Shown one piece after another: positions 10,255-22,367 of a stretch of DNA of 64,000 bases. A program made the translations under genes and the position numbers. The notes below the pieces were generated by a model. The model was given only the letters and a program-made list of their open reading frames with translations, was not told the origin of the DNA and ran no database searches. Position 1 is the first letter of the stretch. Every line of letters starts with the position of its first letter. This DNA comes from Manduca sexta (Eukaryota > Arthropoda > Insecta > Lepidoptera > Sphingidae). Location of the stretch: NCBI RefSeq assembly GCF_014839805.1, contig NC_051120.1:5208001-5272000 (forward strand), read 5' to 3'.

Positions 10255-11580
10255 AGATCCAAGAGATTCCGGGTTCTTTGTGACATCCAGTCCTCCCGTG
10301 TGTGTGAGCTGTGTCCAAGAACGGCGGAGCTGGTCTCTGTGTAGGCCATTTTGATGAGTTCCACTCCACGTTAACAGAAGAAGTGTCCGCTTCGAGAGCG
10401 GAGAAGCCATTTCGCAGCGCTAGCCTGAAGGCATCGCTTACGTCTGAGTCCTACAGTTTATTGACCCCAAATTGCTTTCTAACCTTGGTAGTCGCGTTTG
10501 TGGTTCGGGCTACAGCTACTTTGAGCCGTATCTCAGCAACTATAAGATAGTGGTCGCTATCGACAGCCGCGCCACGACGGTTGCGAACATCAAGCAGCGA
10601 TGAGCGCGATTTGGCGCTGATGGCAAGGTGGTCAATTTGGTTCTTGGTGACTCCATCGGGTGAGTTCCAGGTGTACTTATGGTGGTCGCCATGTATGAAT
10701 AATGTACCTCTGATGGTAAGGTCGTTGTCCTGGCAGAAGTCCAAGAATCTCCCTCCGTTTTCGTTGCGGACTCCTAGCCCGTGTGTGCCCATATGTCTGT
10801 GATATGCCGTCGTTTTCCGTGCTAACCTTGGCATTCAGGTCACCCATGACGATTACAATGTTCTGTTTGCGGATGTTCTTCATAGTCAGGTTAAGTGCGC
10901 TATAGAAATCGTCCTTGACTTCCTCTGCTGCCAAGTATGTAGGCGCATAGCACTGAACGACGGTTATCTTGCGGCCTTTGGTGTTAAACCGAGCTGTAAT
11001 GATTCGTTTTGAGATGGGTTTCCAGTCCAGGAGGTTTTTTTTCGCAGTGTCGGAAAGGAGGAATCCCACGCCGTTTTCACGTACACCTTCTTCATCTTCT
11101 TCATCGTTCTCCGAATAAATTTCTGCGCACTTCGCTGAGACCGAGAATTTGCAGTTTGTACGGTAGCAGTTCTGCTTCTGCTTGGGCTAGTCGACTATCT
11201 TTGCTCAGTGTTCGCACGTTTCAGCAAGCAATTCGCGTTCGTATTTTTATGCCAAATGTCGTCGTAGTGTGATCGGTCCGGTTTTGCTCTGTTTCAGTTT
11301 CTTTAATCGTTTGGGTCATGGTAAGCGAGTGATTAGCCCACTATACCCTAGCCCACTGGTGGGGCTGCCACCTTAGAGCCTGCGGGCGTGCTCGGTTTTA
11401 TTTCGGGTTTCCTCCCTAGTGAGTAGATTCTGTTTTGAGGGATAAAGTAATTGCCTTTCGCCCTGCACCCTCAGCTCATACCGCCACTAACACTGCAGAT
11501 AGTTTTTGGCATTTTATAGGTAATACTGCCCTCACCAACAGTGATTCCCACCAAGACCATACGCTGCCTTCCCCCCCCCT
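10255..11580 (-). mobile_element. Non-LTR retrotransposon, 5' part only (endonuclease), decayed
   Basis: Read on the minus strand, this holds the start and endonuclease domain of a LINE. First come a probable 5' leader beginning near 11580 with a G run, then a start region with an IACWNVRTL-like motif whose Trp codon is now TGA. The frame 11069-10677 has KITVVQCYAPT and IVMGDLNAK; a shifted frame 10834-10451 has TWNSPDGVTKNQIDH and AAVDSDHYLIVAEI. These are apurinic-endonuclease motifs. At least one frameshift and one stop disable it. Similarity ends shortly after the endonuclease, so the reverse transcriptase and 3' end are missing, the reverse of ordinary 5' truncation. It interrupts the 5' flank of Gr unit 2. 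Confidence 0.78.
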
Positions 11581-11669
11581 TGCTTTTGTACACAAATGAA
11601 ACTACTACATTGAATGTGGTACAATTATATTGGTATTTTTTTGTAAAGTAGATTAAATTTACTTAATTG

Positions 11670-12135
11670 ATTGAAATAAAACTATTAACGGATTTATCGC
11701 GGTTATTTACGTTATTTATTTATGATACGATAAGCGGCGATAGCCTAGTTGGGTGTGGAACGGACTGCCGAGACGAATGTCCAAATTGCAGGTTCAAATC
11801 CCAAGGGCACACACCTCTGACTTTTCTAAAAAATCATGTGTGTATTCTTTGTGAATTTATTGTTCGCTTTAACGGTGAAGGAAAACATCGTGAGGAAACC
11901 TGCATACCTGAGAAATTATCTATAGAAATTTTCGAGGGTGTGTGAAGTCTACCAATCCGCACTAGGCCAGCGTGGTGGACTAAGGCCTAGTCCCTCTCAG
12001 TAGTAGAGGAGGCCCGTGCTCAGCAGTGGGCAAGTATATAATACAGGGCTGATATTATTATTATTATTTACGTTATTATATTCTCCCGACGTTTCGAGGA
12101 CTTTGCAGTCTTCAAGGTCTCGGGGCGGACTTATA
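11670..12135 (+). mobile_element. MITE family E split by a SINE
   Basis: ATTGAAATAAAACTATTAAC at the left and CGACGTTTCGAGGACTTTGC further right are the two parts of a family E element, separated by a family A SINE. TATTTACGTTATT occurs on both sides of the insertion (about 11703 and 12063) as a probable target duplication. Its right end abuts Gr duplication unit 3. Confidence 0.7.
11734..12060 (+). repeat. tRNA-derived SINE (family A), full length
   Basis: Box A and box B as in the 1809 copy, with a small extra insertion (AATT) between the head and box B. The 3' end CAGGGCTGATATTATTATT is intact. Inserted in a family E MITE. Confidence 0.88.
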
Positions 12136-12139
12136 TTAG

Positions 12140-14950
12140 TTATGAGACTAGTGTCCGAAAATTATTTAACAAATTCCATTAAGATTAGGGTTATAAGGTT
12201 TAAGAAATAAAAATAGTTTGTTCCTAATTGATCTCAACACTCAAAATAGTTGTTCATTACATTTCTACCTTTTACAGATACTTATATGTTCGCCTGAAAC
12301 ATGGACAATGTTATTAACATTATCTAATTTATTTTTCTGAGTCGATTGTTAGTAATTATTGTTTACACCAACGAACGTACTGAGTTTCAATGTCCTTGTA
12401 TCACATACAATATCTACTTCGTTAATCAGTTATTTCCATCACCACTAAGGTGCAATTACACAGTTTGTATAATGTTGTATCCAGTTTAATAATACCAATT
12501 GTTCAAATTGAATCTTTATTATTGAAGGTTTAAGACTAAAATACATTGTTTATATATATACGTCCTAAATAATTCACGATATTTACTTGCATTTCATGTA
12601 ACCTAACTTTAGACTAAACTTATTTACTTATCAAAGACGCAAACGTGCAATCCTGAGAAGTGAGAACCGATCATTGTTGCCCCTAAATATCCACAATAAC
12701 AAAGAAATAATAATATTTTGGTTTTTGTTGTAACTAAGATCCGAAATGTGATAACTGCAGAGAAACTATGGTATAAGTGACGCCAACTTTGACGATGCTG
12801 ATGATAAGCGAAGAGTTGACAGGAATGGCATCCCAGATCTTGAAGACGAACGGACGTTGAGTCAAATAATCCAAAGCCGCTTGCAGTTCGAATCGCAGGG
12901 ACTCATCTGTAAAGATACATAGCATCACCCCCTTTAGGGCTAGGCAGAAGTGTACCACATCCACATTTTGCCATTTATGTTAAGTCCCATGTATCTGGCG
13001 AGCCTAAGGTATTGCGAATAGTAAACAATGTGGGAATCTATGCGGCGAAGCTGCTATCGAAGACTAACTTTAAATAACACTTACCTGAACACTTCAAAAT
13101 CTTTTTGCTTAACGCTTTTCGCGTTTTATCAATCTCATACATACTCAATTCGGCGAAAATGGCAGGCAGTGATATTAGTAAGATCATGTTCATAAGTTCT
13201 AAAGCATACGCGGTCGCCAGCAATGTAGAGGTCTGCAACTGAAATTTGTAGGATCCTGGTGATACACACATACATACTGGTGGTATCTCTCATATCTCAA
13301 GGTAAAAAAATCAAGGTCATAAAATCAATGAAAAGAATAGAACAATAAGTCCTACGTAGATGGAATAATAGTAAACATCACCGATGAATGATAAAAGGGT
13401 TATCTTGCAAACATAGCAGATGTCAGAGCCAAAGACGATGCTACTATCGCCATCCAGTTGCTTATAAACCTTATTTCGTGTCGAAACTAAAAATGTATTT
13501 AGATATAACTAGTGATGTCTTTAGTCTTATAGAATTAGTATTAATGAATTAGTACTCACTGAAATAAGGTTTACTAATCCAATCGATAGTTGTAACATTT
13601 TTGGGAAATTTATTATTATGATTACGGTGAACTGAAAAAGAATGCCAAGTTATAGTATATATAATTATAAATATTTTTTACATATTATATCTATAATGTA
13701 GATGGTTGATTTCTGAAAAAATGTAGCAAATCTTAGGTTCCGTTAAATCAAATTGTAGTTTAACAAAGTAAATATTTTTTACATCTACTGACGAGGTTTC
13801 GTTTGATTTCTTACCCATAAAAGAATATCAGACAAGAACTACTTAACGCGGGAAATGATTAATGAGTAAATTTTATTAATAATAAAAATAGTACAAACCG
13901 AGCATTGCAGCTGCGTTTCGATAGAGTCGAAGTTATCTAGCAGATTGTTGTAATATTTCAAGAACTTCTTTACACGTCTGATATTTGCTGCGATTTCATC
14001 TCTCTGAACTATGATTACAGACGTAGTGACGCCTTCCAAATATATTTTCAATAAACCCATTCGATCGTACATCAAGGCAAATATCATGACAATTGCAATA
14101 TAATTCAGATCAATTGAATATGATACAAATAATGTAAAATATCCTGTTGTGCGATTGGTAGACACAAAGTAATATACGGCATAGGTAGCAAGTTTGATAA
14201 AAAATAAAATAGTTACAACATATGCTATTCGTTTGTCCAGTTCAGATGTTTTCTTGAAGCCCATGATGACGTCGTTGATTTTAATTGTGTTGTAGTATTT
14301 TATGAGGTATTTTTCATTGGTGATTAAGTTAAATATTATATTTATGATGCAATGAAATGTTAAAATGAGATAAAATTCAAAGTACACCGCAGTGCACCAA
14401 ATCAGAACGAATGCTACCGAGACACAATACAATTTTAAAAACATCGAAATCAGTTTAGACTTGGCAATTGGATGGTAATTTCCAAAAATCATCCGAACAA
14501 ACATCATGATGTTGAATGGTGAAAGAAAACCACTGTCTAACTTTAACATGTTTGAAACGACTTTCGTTTTGAATATTGAGACTACAACTAACCACAATGA
14601 CTGAAAGGTAATTATTTCTATTCCAGTAAAAGCATTAATATTAATCTGATATCAAACAACACAGTACATTATTTTATTTATAAAGTTATATTTCAAATTG
14701 ATTCTTACATGACACAATATTATATAAGTCTTGATTGCAAGAAACCAGCCTTAAGTGACGAATGCGGGCGAATTAATTGACAAAACCTTATTCGTCTTTC
14801 TTTCTTCCAATAGATTATACTCTACAAGTATTGATGGGCTATACAATTTTTCCTCCATTTTATCGTTTGAATTCTGTTTTTACCGTCTATATTATCATTA
14901 TTTTCATAGCTGTCAAACTACATCATAGATCATGATTATCAATATAAACA
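12140..14950. repeat. Gr duplication unit 3
   Basis: Third copy of the Gr unit, matching from GACTAGTGTCCGAAAATTAT to the 5' flank with ATGCGGGCGAATTAATTG. Its far end (TCATGATTATCAATATAAAC) resembles the break region after the truncated Gr exon near 6365-6400. Confidence 0.78.
12734..14549 (-). CDS. Gustatory receptor, intact, 4 exons, 349 aa (copy 3)
   Basis: Third tandem paralogue. Proposed exons: 13899-14549 (651 nt), 13560-13631 (72), 13085-13238 (154), 12734-12906 (173); GT-AG introns and matching phases. The start MLKLDSGFLSPFN is chosen over an ATG 16 codons upstream because it equals the starts of copies 1 and 2. Family marks are YYNNLLDNFDSIETQLQ, AIFAELSMYEIDKTRK and TYTIVSLQLSHF. 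Intron 1 is the shortest (267 nt) and carries no insertion. No stop or frameshift in the joined exons. Ligand unknown; a role in bitter or deterrent taste is an inference from the divergent, tandemly expanded nature of the cluster. Confidence 0.85.
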
Positions 14951-16529
14951 AATGAATCATCCGCTCCCAATTCGATCGAGCTACATTTCTTTTTCTTATG
15001 TTTTATTCAGTCGACGACGGTAAATAAGTTCTGTTTCGGACAAAACGTTCCCATGTGACACAGATACAACTATTCAACCAATTTGTATCATCACTCCGCC
15101 AAATCTCTGCCAGACAACACGCAACTCTATTTCATTCACTCCAAAGTGATTTTCAAATTGGTGGTCAGTTTCGGACGGAATATAGAACTGTGTTTATGTA
15201 TTCTTTGCGGGGGAAGCTGGCCATCCGTCAAAGTCGGTTTTATTTATCGTTTTAGTTGAATTTTATCGAACTAATAGCTTCGGAGATGTATTTACGATTG
15301 GCGCACGAGGTGGACGGTGAAAAGGGTTGTTTCTGTCGGACAGAGAAACCGTTGCAACCATTACACGAACGTTTGTTTCCGATACGTACATCGGTAAATA
15401 ACATATGAGGTGAATTAAGTAGCATTGAGTAAGTTATTTCCATCGTAATTTCATTACAGGTAATTGGAGGTGAGTTCTTTATATAACTTTTTAAAGCATT
15501 TTCGAGTTATAGATATAACTTAATTTCAAAGCGATATTAAAGCTGTTAATATTGAGTGTTATAAAACGACACTGCTGCTAGTTTAAGGAAACAACTTTCG
15601 AATGCCGGAAAATTAAAAAATAAATGAAACTAGACTACTATCATTATAATATTTACGTCATATACTTCAAATCTTTTAAATTAAGAATGTCAGGCGAGTA
15701 AGGGTTACCGATACTCCTCGAAATACGTTCGGAATCCGCGCTCAAACCATTTGTCAGCGCTATGTGGACATCAAATAAATGTCTACAGAGGATATATTTC
15801 ACGGCACGATTTATGACTCCTTGCTCTAATGTTTATTGAGTTATAGATTTAATTTTATTTCAGGTATTGAATGATAACCTGGGGCCGCAGCCAAGGGCTA
15901 GCTTAAATAATTAAGCTGAAATGTTTCATAGTTAATTTCTTTATGGACAGTCATAAGAATTGTCAATTCATAAAAAATACTAAAATAAAATCTACAGGAG
16001 TTGCTTCCTCAGAACAATATACTGAGGTTACTTCAAACCTAACCTAACTTCAAATAAATAAACACAAACGTCATAATTTTGACAAAATAACAGAAAAGAC
16101 AACTTTGGAAGGTTAGGGGATTACATAATGGTATAGCCTTCGCAGAAACATTATCAAAGTCAAGAATAAGATGGGCAAATTCATTCCGTTTTTTTATAAT
16201 ATTCATTCATGCCGCAACAATTGACTTTATAGTAAAATTTGTGTACAATAAACAGCATACAATCATATTATATTTAACAGAACAACATAATACTTTAGTT
16301 AAAATAGTGCATCCATTGTGAATGCTTTCAGCGCCACAAAGGTGATCGCCAGACTGTAAAATGTCGTAGAATTTGTCAACTGGCACAGAGCAGTGTAATT
16401 TTCAAATGGGAATGCGCATTAGGAAGTTAGGAATGAAGCTGGAAGTTTTGAAGTATCTAGATTATTTTAGTTTTTGGAACACGGAGATATTTAATTTGAA
16501 ATAATAAGAGCAGACTTGAATTATATAGC

Positions 16530-16605
16530 GTCTATTGCTGAACACGAGCCTCGTCTGCTGAGAGGGTATTAGTTCACCACGCTGGCCTAGTATAGGTTAT
16601 TATAT
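16530..16605 (-). repeat. Remnant of family A SINE 3' part
   Basis: TGAACACGAGCCTCGTCTGC followed by CACCACGCTGGCCTAGTA matches the reverse complement of the family A 3' half with many changes. Old and truncated. Confidence 0.6.
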
Positions 16606-16721
16606 TCTTATCTTAGTTTTGAATATAATATTATGATGTTGGGAGTGGCCGGATGCGCGGCTGCTCAGAGAGATGGAAAACATAGGTCGACCCCTAGTTC
16701 TCAGATCCCTTGGTACTTTTG

Positions 16722-16918
16722 TTCCATAATCGTTGATGTCCCCAAAAACATCTCCTTTCAGTGGCCGTCCTGATCCGAGGCCGTGACCCTTTAGAAGGTC
16801 GCCCTCAGCATGGTCACTTAAGGGCTCGTAGTCCCTAAAGCACTCACCCGCAAGACCGGTGTGTTTGTATAAGCCGGCCCTGCCAGGCTAACAAACGTAA
16901 GTCAGGTACAAAAAAAAA
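16722..16918 (+). mobile_element. 5'-truncated retroelement tail with poly(A) and 10-bp TSD
   Basis: A 197-bp GC-richer segment ends in an A run. It is bounded by the direct repeat GGTACTTTTG at 16712-16721 and 16919-16928. The TSD, the 3' A run and the short length are the marks of target-primed reverse transcription. No protein motif is seen, so the parent LINE or SINE is not identified. Confidence 0.75.
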
Positions 16919-18019
16919 GGTACTTTTGAGACGATTCAATAACTAGGGGGTAAAACTTATTCTTGTAGTGTTATGAAAATATATGTAGTATCCCCATCTT
17001 TTCTCACAAAGGAACTCATGTTATATTTTAATTTACCTTTATTTTGTTTGATTTTGATTCTAGGTATATATTTTTGTGGTTTCAATAAGGCGAGTATATG
17101 TATTCATATAACAAAGTTTTCGGTATACGTAAATTTGAAGGCCTTTGTGTTTTTATTTGCGTAATACAGTTTTTTCTACTAAGACTGTTAACATAAAACA
17201 AGGTAACTCTTATACCTAATGTTAAATGAAAAAGCAAAACATAAGACATTTGAAACTTACGTATCACACCAAATAATAAACCAGCAATAAAATCTAGGGC
17301 GTGAAGCAATAAGCGACAGCATTAATTATGGAACCCTTATACCAACGGAATAAGGTTTAAATTCGTATGATATTTTATGATCGTCCAAAGGGCAAGGGAC
17401 GGAAGTCCGGGTAATATATGGTGTTTTAGGTAATTAAACGTCACATAGATCAGAGATTAATGATGTGTGACGTGTCATCTTAGGATTTTGGCGGGAATAT
17501 GTGGTGAAAATGTCCACAATATGGGTTAAGACCCCATCACGAGTTAGCAAAGCGTGTCTTACACTTCTGCCTAGCCCTTTTGGATGGCGTGAACTTATGT
17601 GTGAAATAAAATATATTTCCCTTTTTGAATATTGTGGTTCCATGAAATTATTATAGAAGTGACGGTACGGTTAAATTAATAGCGAAACCGATAAACAATT
17701 GATTAAAAATAGTCGCTTCAATTGAATAGATAAGTGATCAATAGTTTCATAAACTTAATTCAAAATATTGATTATAGCTTTCTGCCCACAGCTACGCCTG
17801 CGAAGAAGAATTTAAACCATTTATAAAATAAATTAGAAATAATATTTTCCAACTTTTTTCTGATATTCAATTTTAATTAAACAAAGCTCATAATATCTTC
17901 CAATTATATTCTACCTGTGATAACTTCACAAAAATCTGTTTCAAAACGTGTACTACCAAACAAACAGAAAAAGACAAAAAAAGACAGAAGATAACAGTTC
18001 TTTACACCCATTTTTTTAT

Positions 18020-18205
18020 TACTTTTCTTTCATTGTAGACACCACTGACGAAAAGTAAAATTTTCTGAAAGAGAACCCGAAACAACATATAGGTAATTAT
18101 ATGCATAAATGTGGTCTGCAAATCGTTCTGATGATAATTAGATTCTACATAAAGTTAAGCAGGCAGGAATCGGGTTATAGGGACTATTCACTGGTAGATA
18201 CACCA
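18020..18205 (+). mobile_element. hAT-like MITE (family F), diverged
   Basis: It shares AAAATTTTCT, ATATGCATAAATGT, AATCGTTCTGATGATAATTA and AGGAATCGGGTTATAGGGAC with other family F copies, and ends near CACTG. The terminal CAGTGGCG is eroded here. Confidence 0.6.
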
Positions 18206-18232
18206 AGCTCCGCTGTTTTATCAAAAGTATTA

Positions 18233-18429
18233 TCGCTACATAGTATAAAACAAAGTCGCTTTCTCTGTCCCTACCTTTGTATGCTTAAATCTTTAAAACT
18301 ACGCAACGGATTTTGATGCAGTTTTTTTTAATAGATAGAGTGATTCAAGAGGAAGGTTTATATGTATAATAAAATCCATTAAATAGTGGAGATATATTGC
18401 ACTCGTGCGAAGCCGGGGCGGGTCGCTAG
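18233..18429 (+). mobile_element. Short non-autonomous Helitron (family H1)
   Basis: It starts TCGCTACATAGTATAAAAC after an A and ends GGGGCGGGTCGCTAG before a T, as expected for Helitron insertion between A and T with 5'-TC and CTAG-3' ends. Relatives are at 21811-22106 (+) and 60645-60958 (-). No coding capacity; mobilised in trans by a Rep/helicase. Confidence 0.78.
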
Positions 18430-18456
18430 TATATCGATAACATACACAATACATGA

Positions 18457-18900
18457 TCCTACTAATATAAATGAAAGTTTGTGAACATGGATTTATGTAT
18501 GTTTATTTATTCCACTTTCACGAAGAAAGTACTGAACGGATTTGAATGAAACTTTACAGTAAAATGGGTTTTACATCAGAGTAACACAGATGCTATAATT
18601 CATTATGTTTTTTTGTAATTTGGTCATGATATAATGACACATATCAAGTAAGTCGGAAAAAAATGCTATCTTGGCGTACGCTGCCTCAACCGTTGGAGTT
18701 GGACAAAAATGATGTATCGTAGGATTGTTTGTCTTAAATAATTGTAAATAATAGTCTGCAACAGTATATATCTACCTTTTATGTGGAAGCCACTATGACC
18801 AAATTAGTGAGCCATAAATATAATTAATTCGGAGACGTTTTTCCGTGACTTTTATCTCGGATAAATGCCTCACGCAGGCGAAGCCTTGAGCTAAAGCTAG
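18457..18900 (+). mobile_element. Non-autonomous Helitron (family H2)
   Basis: It starts TCCTACTAATATAAATGAAA after an A, contains GTACTGAACGGATTTGAATG, and ends GGCGAAGCCTTGAGCTAAAG then CTAG before a T. The ends fit the Helitron rule. It lies 27 bp from the family H1 copy and is a separate insertion. Confidence 0.75.
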
Positions 18901-19379
18901 TATAATATATATTACGTCTATATTATTCCTATTATAACTTTTTCGACTATAATAAATGCGAAATAATCAAAATTGTCGAAATGTGCAGTGTTTATCGGTT
19001 TACTCGGCACCATAAACTATGCATCGACAATAACAGCGGCCATAAACTCGGATGCGCGTATCTCTGTAATTAAAACTGGATATTAACCATGAGCTGTTAT
19101 GCTGTAATGGAAAATGCATTTGGTTGTATTTTTGATGATTGAAGTCTTAATATAGAAAATATTGAACTCGCTTGTTGAAACCTAAATTTAGTTTTATATT
19201 CAGTCTTATATTTAGAATATACTGCACTTATGCAGCCAATTGTTTACTGGTATGTAATAATATGTTCATGCTGTGACAGCCTGTAATTAAAACTGCACTG
19301 CAGCAATTACTTACTGTAATGTTACAAATAGTTATGTATGGTGTATGTTTCGTTGGTTGTCAAAATAAATAAATATATA

Positions 19380-19845
19380 ATTGCATAATCGGATAACTGT
19401 GTCGACTGTTGAGGTGTAATCATCTCTCGTCAGTCGACATTCTATTGGATACCACTTCACTTACTATCAAGTAATAATAATAATAATAATATCAGCCCTG
19501 TATTATATACTTGCCCACTGCTGAGCACGGGCCTCCTCTACTACTGAGAGGGATTAGGCCTTAGTCCACCACGCTGGCCTAGTGCGGATTGGTAGACTTC
19601 ACACACCTTCGAAATTCCTATAGAGAACTTCTCAGATGTGCAGGTTTCCTCACAATGTTTTCCTTCACCGTTAAAGCGAACGATAAATTCACAAAGAATA
19701 CACACATGATTTTAGAAAAGTCAGAGGTGTGTGCCCTTGGGATTTGAACCTGCGGCCATTCGTCTGGCAGTCCGTTCCACACCCAACTAGGCTATCGCCG
19801 CAACTATCAAGTGTTGTGGGGTAACTTTGCCGTGTCCGCATAAAA
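19380..19845 (-). repeat. Dispersed repeat family C, split by a SINE
   Basis: The two parts, 19380-19472 and 19803-19845, join into a family C copy with GTCGACTG...CAGTCGAC inside. They are separated by a family A SINE whose 10-bp target duplication is ACTATCAAGT. Other copies are at 48655-48900 (+), 56935-57165 (+), 62390-62535 (-) and 63066-63225 (+). Class not identified. Confidence 0.72.
19473..19802 (-). repeat. tRNA-derived SINE (family A) with exact TSD
   Basis: A complete copy flanked by ACTATCAAGT at 19463-19472 and 19803-19812. This fixes the family's ends: 5' GCGGCGATAGCC and a 3' (ATT)n tail. Inserted in a family C repeat. Confidence 0.9.
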
Positions 19846-20850
19846 ATACTAATATATAAATCTGAAGAGTATGTTTCAACGCGCTAATATTAGGAAATAA
19901 TAAACCGATTTTGATTTTTTATCAACATTAAGACACTACATTACTCCTGAAATTCTCCGCCATTCATCGATCCCTTTTTATAAATAAAAAATATTTTCCC
20001 GGGAAAACTTTTTCGTGCGAAAATCAAAAGCTACTATCAATTATATGAAGTAGTACTGTAATATAATAAATGGAAAAGTATGAAAAAAATTATATGTTTA
20101 TTAAGAGTACACACGTAGCTGAATGGATAAAAGAATTAAGCCTTGATTCTGTTCTTGTAATTATTATGGGCCTGTTATATCTATTGTAGATGATTTAGAC
20201 TAATATGAGAAAGGCAAATTCGGCTACATCATAAAAGCGATAATATAGTGCCAATAAAAACGTCCTCCAATAATAGGGATAGAAATCTTAGCATAATCAT
20301 TTCGCATTTGCATATTTTTTTTTAACATTGCGTTTTTAAGAAAGCTACTTTCCAAGACAATATCACATTTCCTGAGATGTTAATATTTATTGGTGTTGCT
20401 CATTGTCCTCCCTCGAAGGGTCGCCACCGGAAGTGCCGCGCCGGATATCGCCGGAACTAGGTGCAATAATTATTAATTACTATTTCGCAAGACAGAACAC
20501 GAAATCTTAAGGCGCCACGGGGCGTCCGCCGACGAAGCGATTCGATTTATGAATTTTGACAATTAAATTGTTTGTGATGTTTTGAATAAACAGATACATT
20601 TTCAACCTTAAAGTCTATAAAATGTTATGAAAATTCGTTTCCTTCCTTTTTCTCTGTCCCTACCCTGTTTTAAGGAATTGATGCAACACACTTTTTCGAG
20701 CATAGTCCCCAAAAGCTGTTTGTATGTGATCGATTTTCTCAAAATCTACTGAACGGATTTTTTCGGTTTTTATCAAAATATAGTGCAATTCTTGAAGAAG
20801 GTTTTATGTTAATAGTATATTACCTTTGTATCTAAATTAAAATAACAAAC
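19846..20850. other. Intergenic region with Helitron-like fragments
   Basis: CTGAAGAGTATGTTTCAACG near 19862 and CTCAAAATCTACTGAACGGA near 20738 resemble internal parts of non-autonomous Helitrons. No gene recognised. Confidence 0.45.
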
Positions 20851-21169
20851 GCGGCGATAACCTTGTTGGGTGTGGAACGGACTGCCAAGACGAATGTCTG
20901 CAAGTTCAAAATCCAAGGGCACACACCTCTGACTTTTCTAAAATCATGTGTGTATTCTTTGTGAATTTATCGTTCGCTTTAACGGTGAAGGAAAACATTG
21001 TGAGGTAACCTGCACACCTGAGAAGTTCTCTATAGGAATTTCGAGGGTGTGTGAAGTCTACCAATCCGCACTAGGCCAGCGTGGTGGCCTAATCCCTCTC
21101 AGTAGTAGAGGAGGCCCGTGCTCAGCAGTGGGCAAGTATATAATACAGAGCTGATATTATTATTATTAT
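20851..21169 (+). repeat. tRNA-derived SINE (family A)
   Basis: Near full length, with small deletions in the body (part of the GTGGACTAAGGCC stretch is missing). Box B is changed to AGTTCAAAATCC, so internal promotion is probably weakened. Confidence 0.85.
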
Positions 21170-21714
21170 ATTATCTAAATTGACTTAAATATAACGATCA
21201 CTGTTGAAGAGGTTGTAAAAAATCTCGTGGGTACCTTTGTGACATCAAGGTTTTCTCATAACAGCTAGTAGTAATAAAAGGAAAGAAAAGACTTTAAAAA
21301 TTAAATTATATTTGTCTACGAAGCAATAAAATACCGAAATTCTAAACAAACCTTTCTACTAAACCCTCAAACGTTCAACAGACCCTCGGAAGCTTAATTT
21401 ATTCTTTCATTGCGTCTTATTATTTGCAAATGGTCTATTTGTCGCGACTTAACCCTTGCGCGCAGATGGGGTCCAATAGACCGCGGATTACAACCGCCCG
21501 CTTCTAACCGTCAAACGACGTCGTTCACTCTAAACGTCCACAATTTATTGATAAGGACATTGACAGATATTGGCGGAGGTGTCGTAAAATGCACGCTGCA
21601 GATTAAGGGTTGACGAAAATTGGCAAATGGGACCTGTGTTGCGTTCCGTTTCATTACGATTGGGATTTTGGTTATGGGTTTTGTTGTGCAAATTTTGGTA
21701 TGTACAGTCACCAA

Positions 21715-22365
21715 AAATAGCTGAATAAATTCGAATTTCAAATCGCATTTAAACTTTTGGGTTCTTATCAACAATCGTTTATTCTAAAAAAAAGAACAGT
21801 GTTTGCTTTGTCACTACATAGTATAAAACAAAGTCGCTTTTCTGTCCCTATGTATGCTTAAATCTTTAAAACTACGCAACGGATTTTGATGCGTTTTTTT
21901 TTAATAGATAGAGTGATTCAAGAGGAAGGTTTATATGTATAATAGTAACATCCATTAAATAGTGGAGAAATACTGTTATTTTGTTATGTTATACCCGTGC
22001 GAAGCCAGAGCGGGCCGCTATGTTTTTATATACAACGTTCTCAGTTTTATCTGTAGTGTATTTAGTATCAGCATTGCACCCATGCGAAGCCGGGGCAGGT
22101 CGCTAGTATTATATAGATAAAGAAAATCTATTTTAGTTAATATGTAATGTCACACTACGACGACGATGAGGGCCGAGGTATAAGGCGCGGCGCACGGAGC
22201 ACTCGCCTCAGATAGCATACAACTCCGCAACTACCCACGACTTTGGCAAGCGAAAATTATAAAATAAAAACATCCACCCTACATTAGGACCTTGAGAAAA
22301 TGGAAACAATATCCAACAAGCGTTTTGAAATTTTTAATTTGTTCAGTTATTTTTGTGGCTAACTG
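21715..22365. mobile_element. Mariner/Tc1-type MITE with nested Helitron
   Basis: The left end CAGTCACCAAAAATAGCTGA is inverted at the right (TCAGTTATTTTTGTGG...CTAACTG), and both ends abut TA (21713-21714 and 22366-22367), the Tc1/mariner target duplication. A Helitron occupies 21811-22106; without it the element is about 355 bp. No transposase reading frame. Confidence 0.68.
21811..22106 (+). mobile_element. Non-autonomous Helitron (family H1), long form
   Basis: It starts TCACTACATAGTATAAAACA and ends GGGGCAGGTCGCTAG before T. An internal second GCGAAGCCAGAGCGGGCCGC block makes it about 100 bp longer than the 18233 copy, the same form as 60645-60958. Nested in a mariner-type MITE. Confidence 0.75.
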
Positions 22366-22367
22366 TA

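Larger units (their letters stand above)
7035..10265. repeat. Gr duplication unit 2
   Basis: Second copy of the Gr unit. It matches unit 1 from GACTATTGGCTGAAAAATAT through the gene to the 5' flank (GATGAATACGAATTAATTGC). The 5' flank is cut near 10265 by the inserted LINE fragment. Its first intron has gained two extra insertions (8769-9080 and about 9115-9206). Confidence 0.8.
14951..18010. other. Intergenic region without recognised genes
   Basis: About 3 kb of AT-rich DNA. Short open frames here have no recognisable motif and look random. It holds a SINE remnant near 16530-16600 and a LINE tail at 16722-16918, listed separately. Confidence 0.55.
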
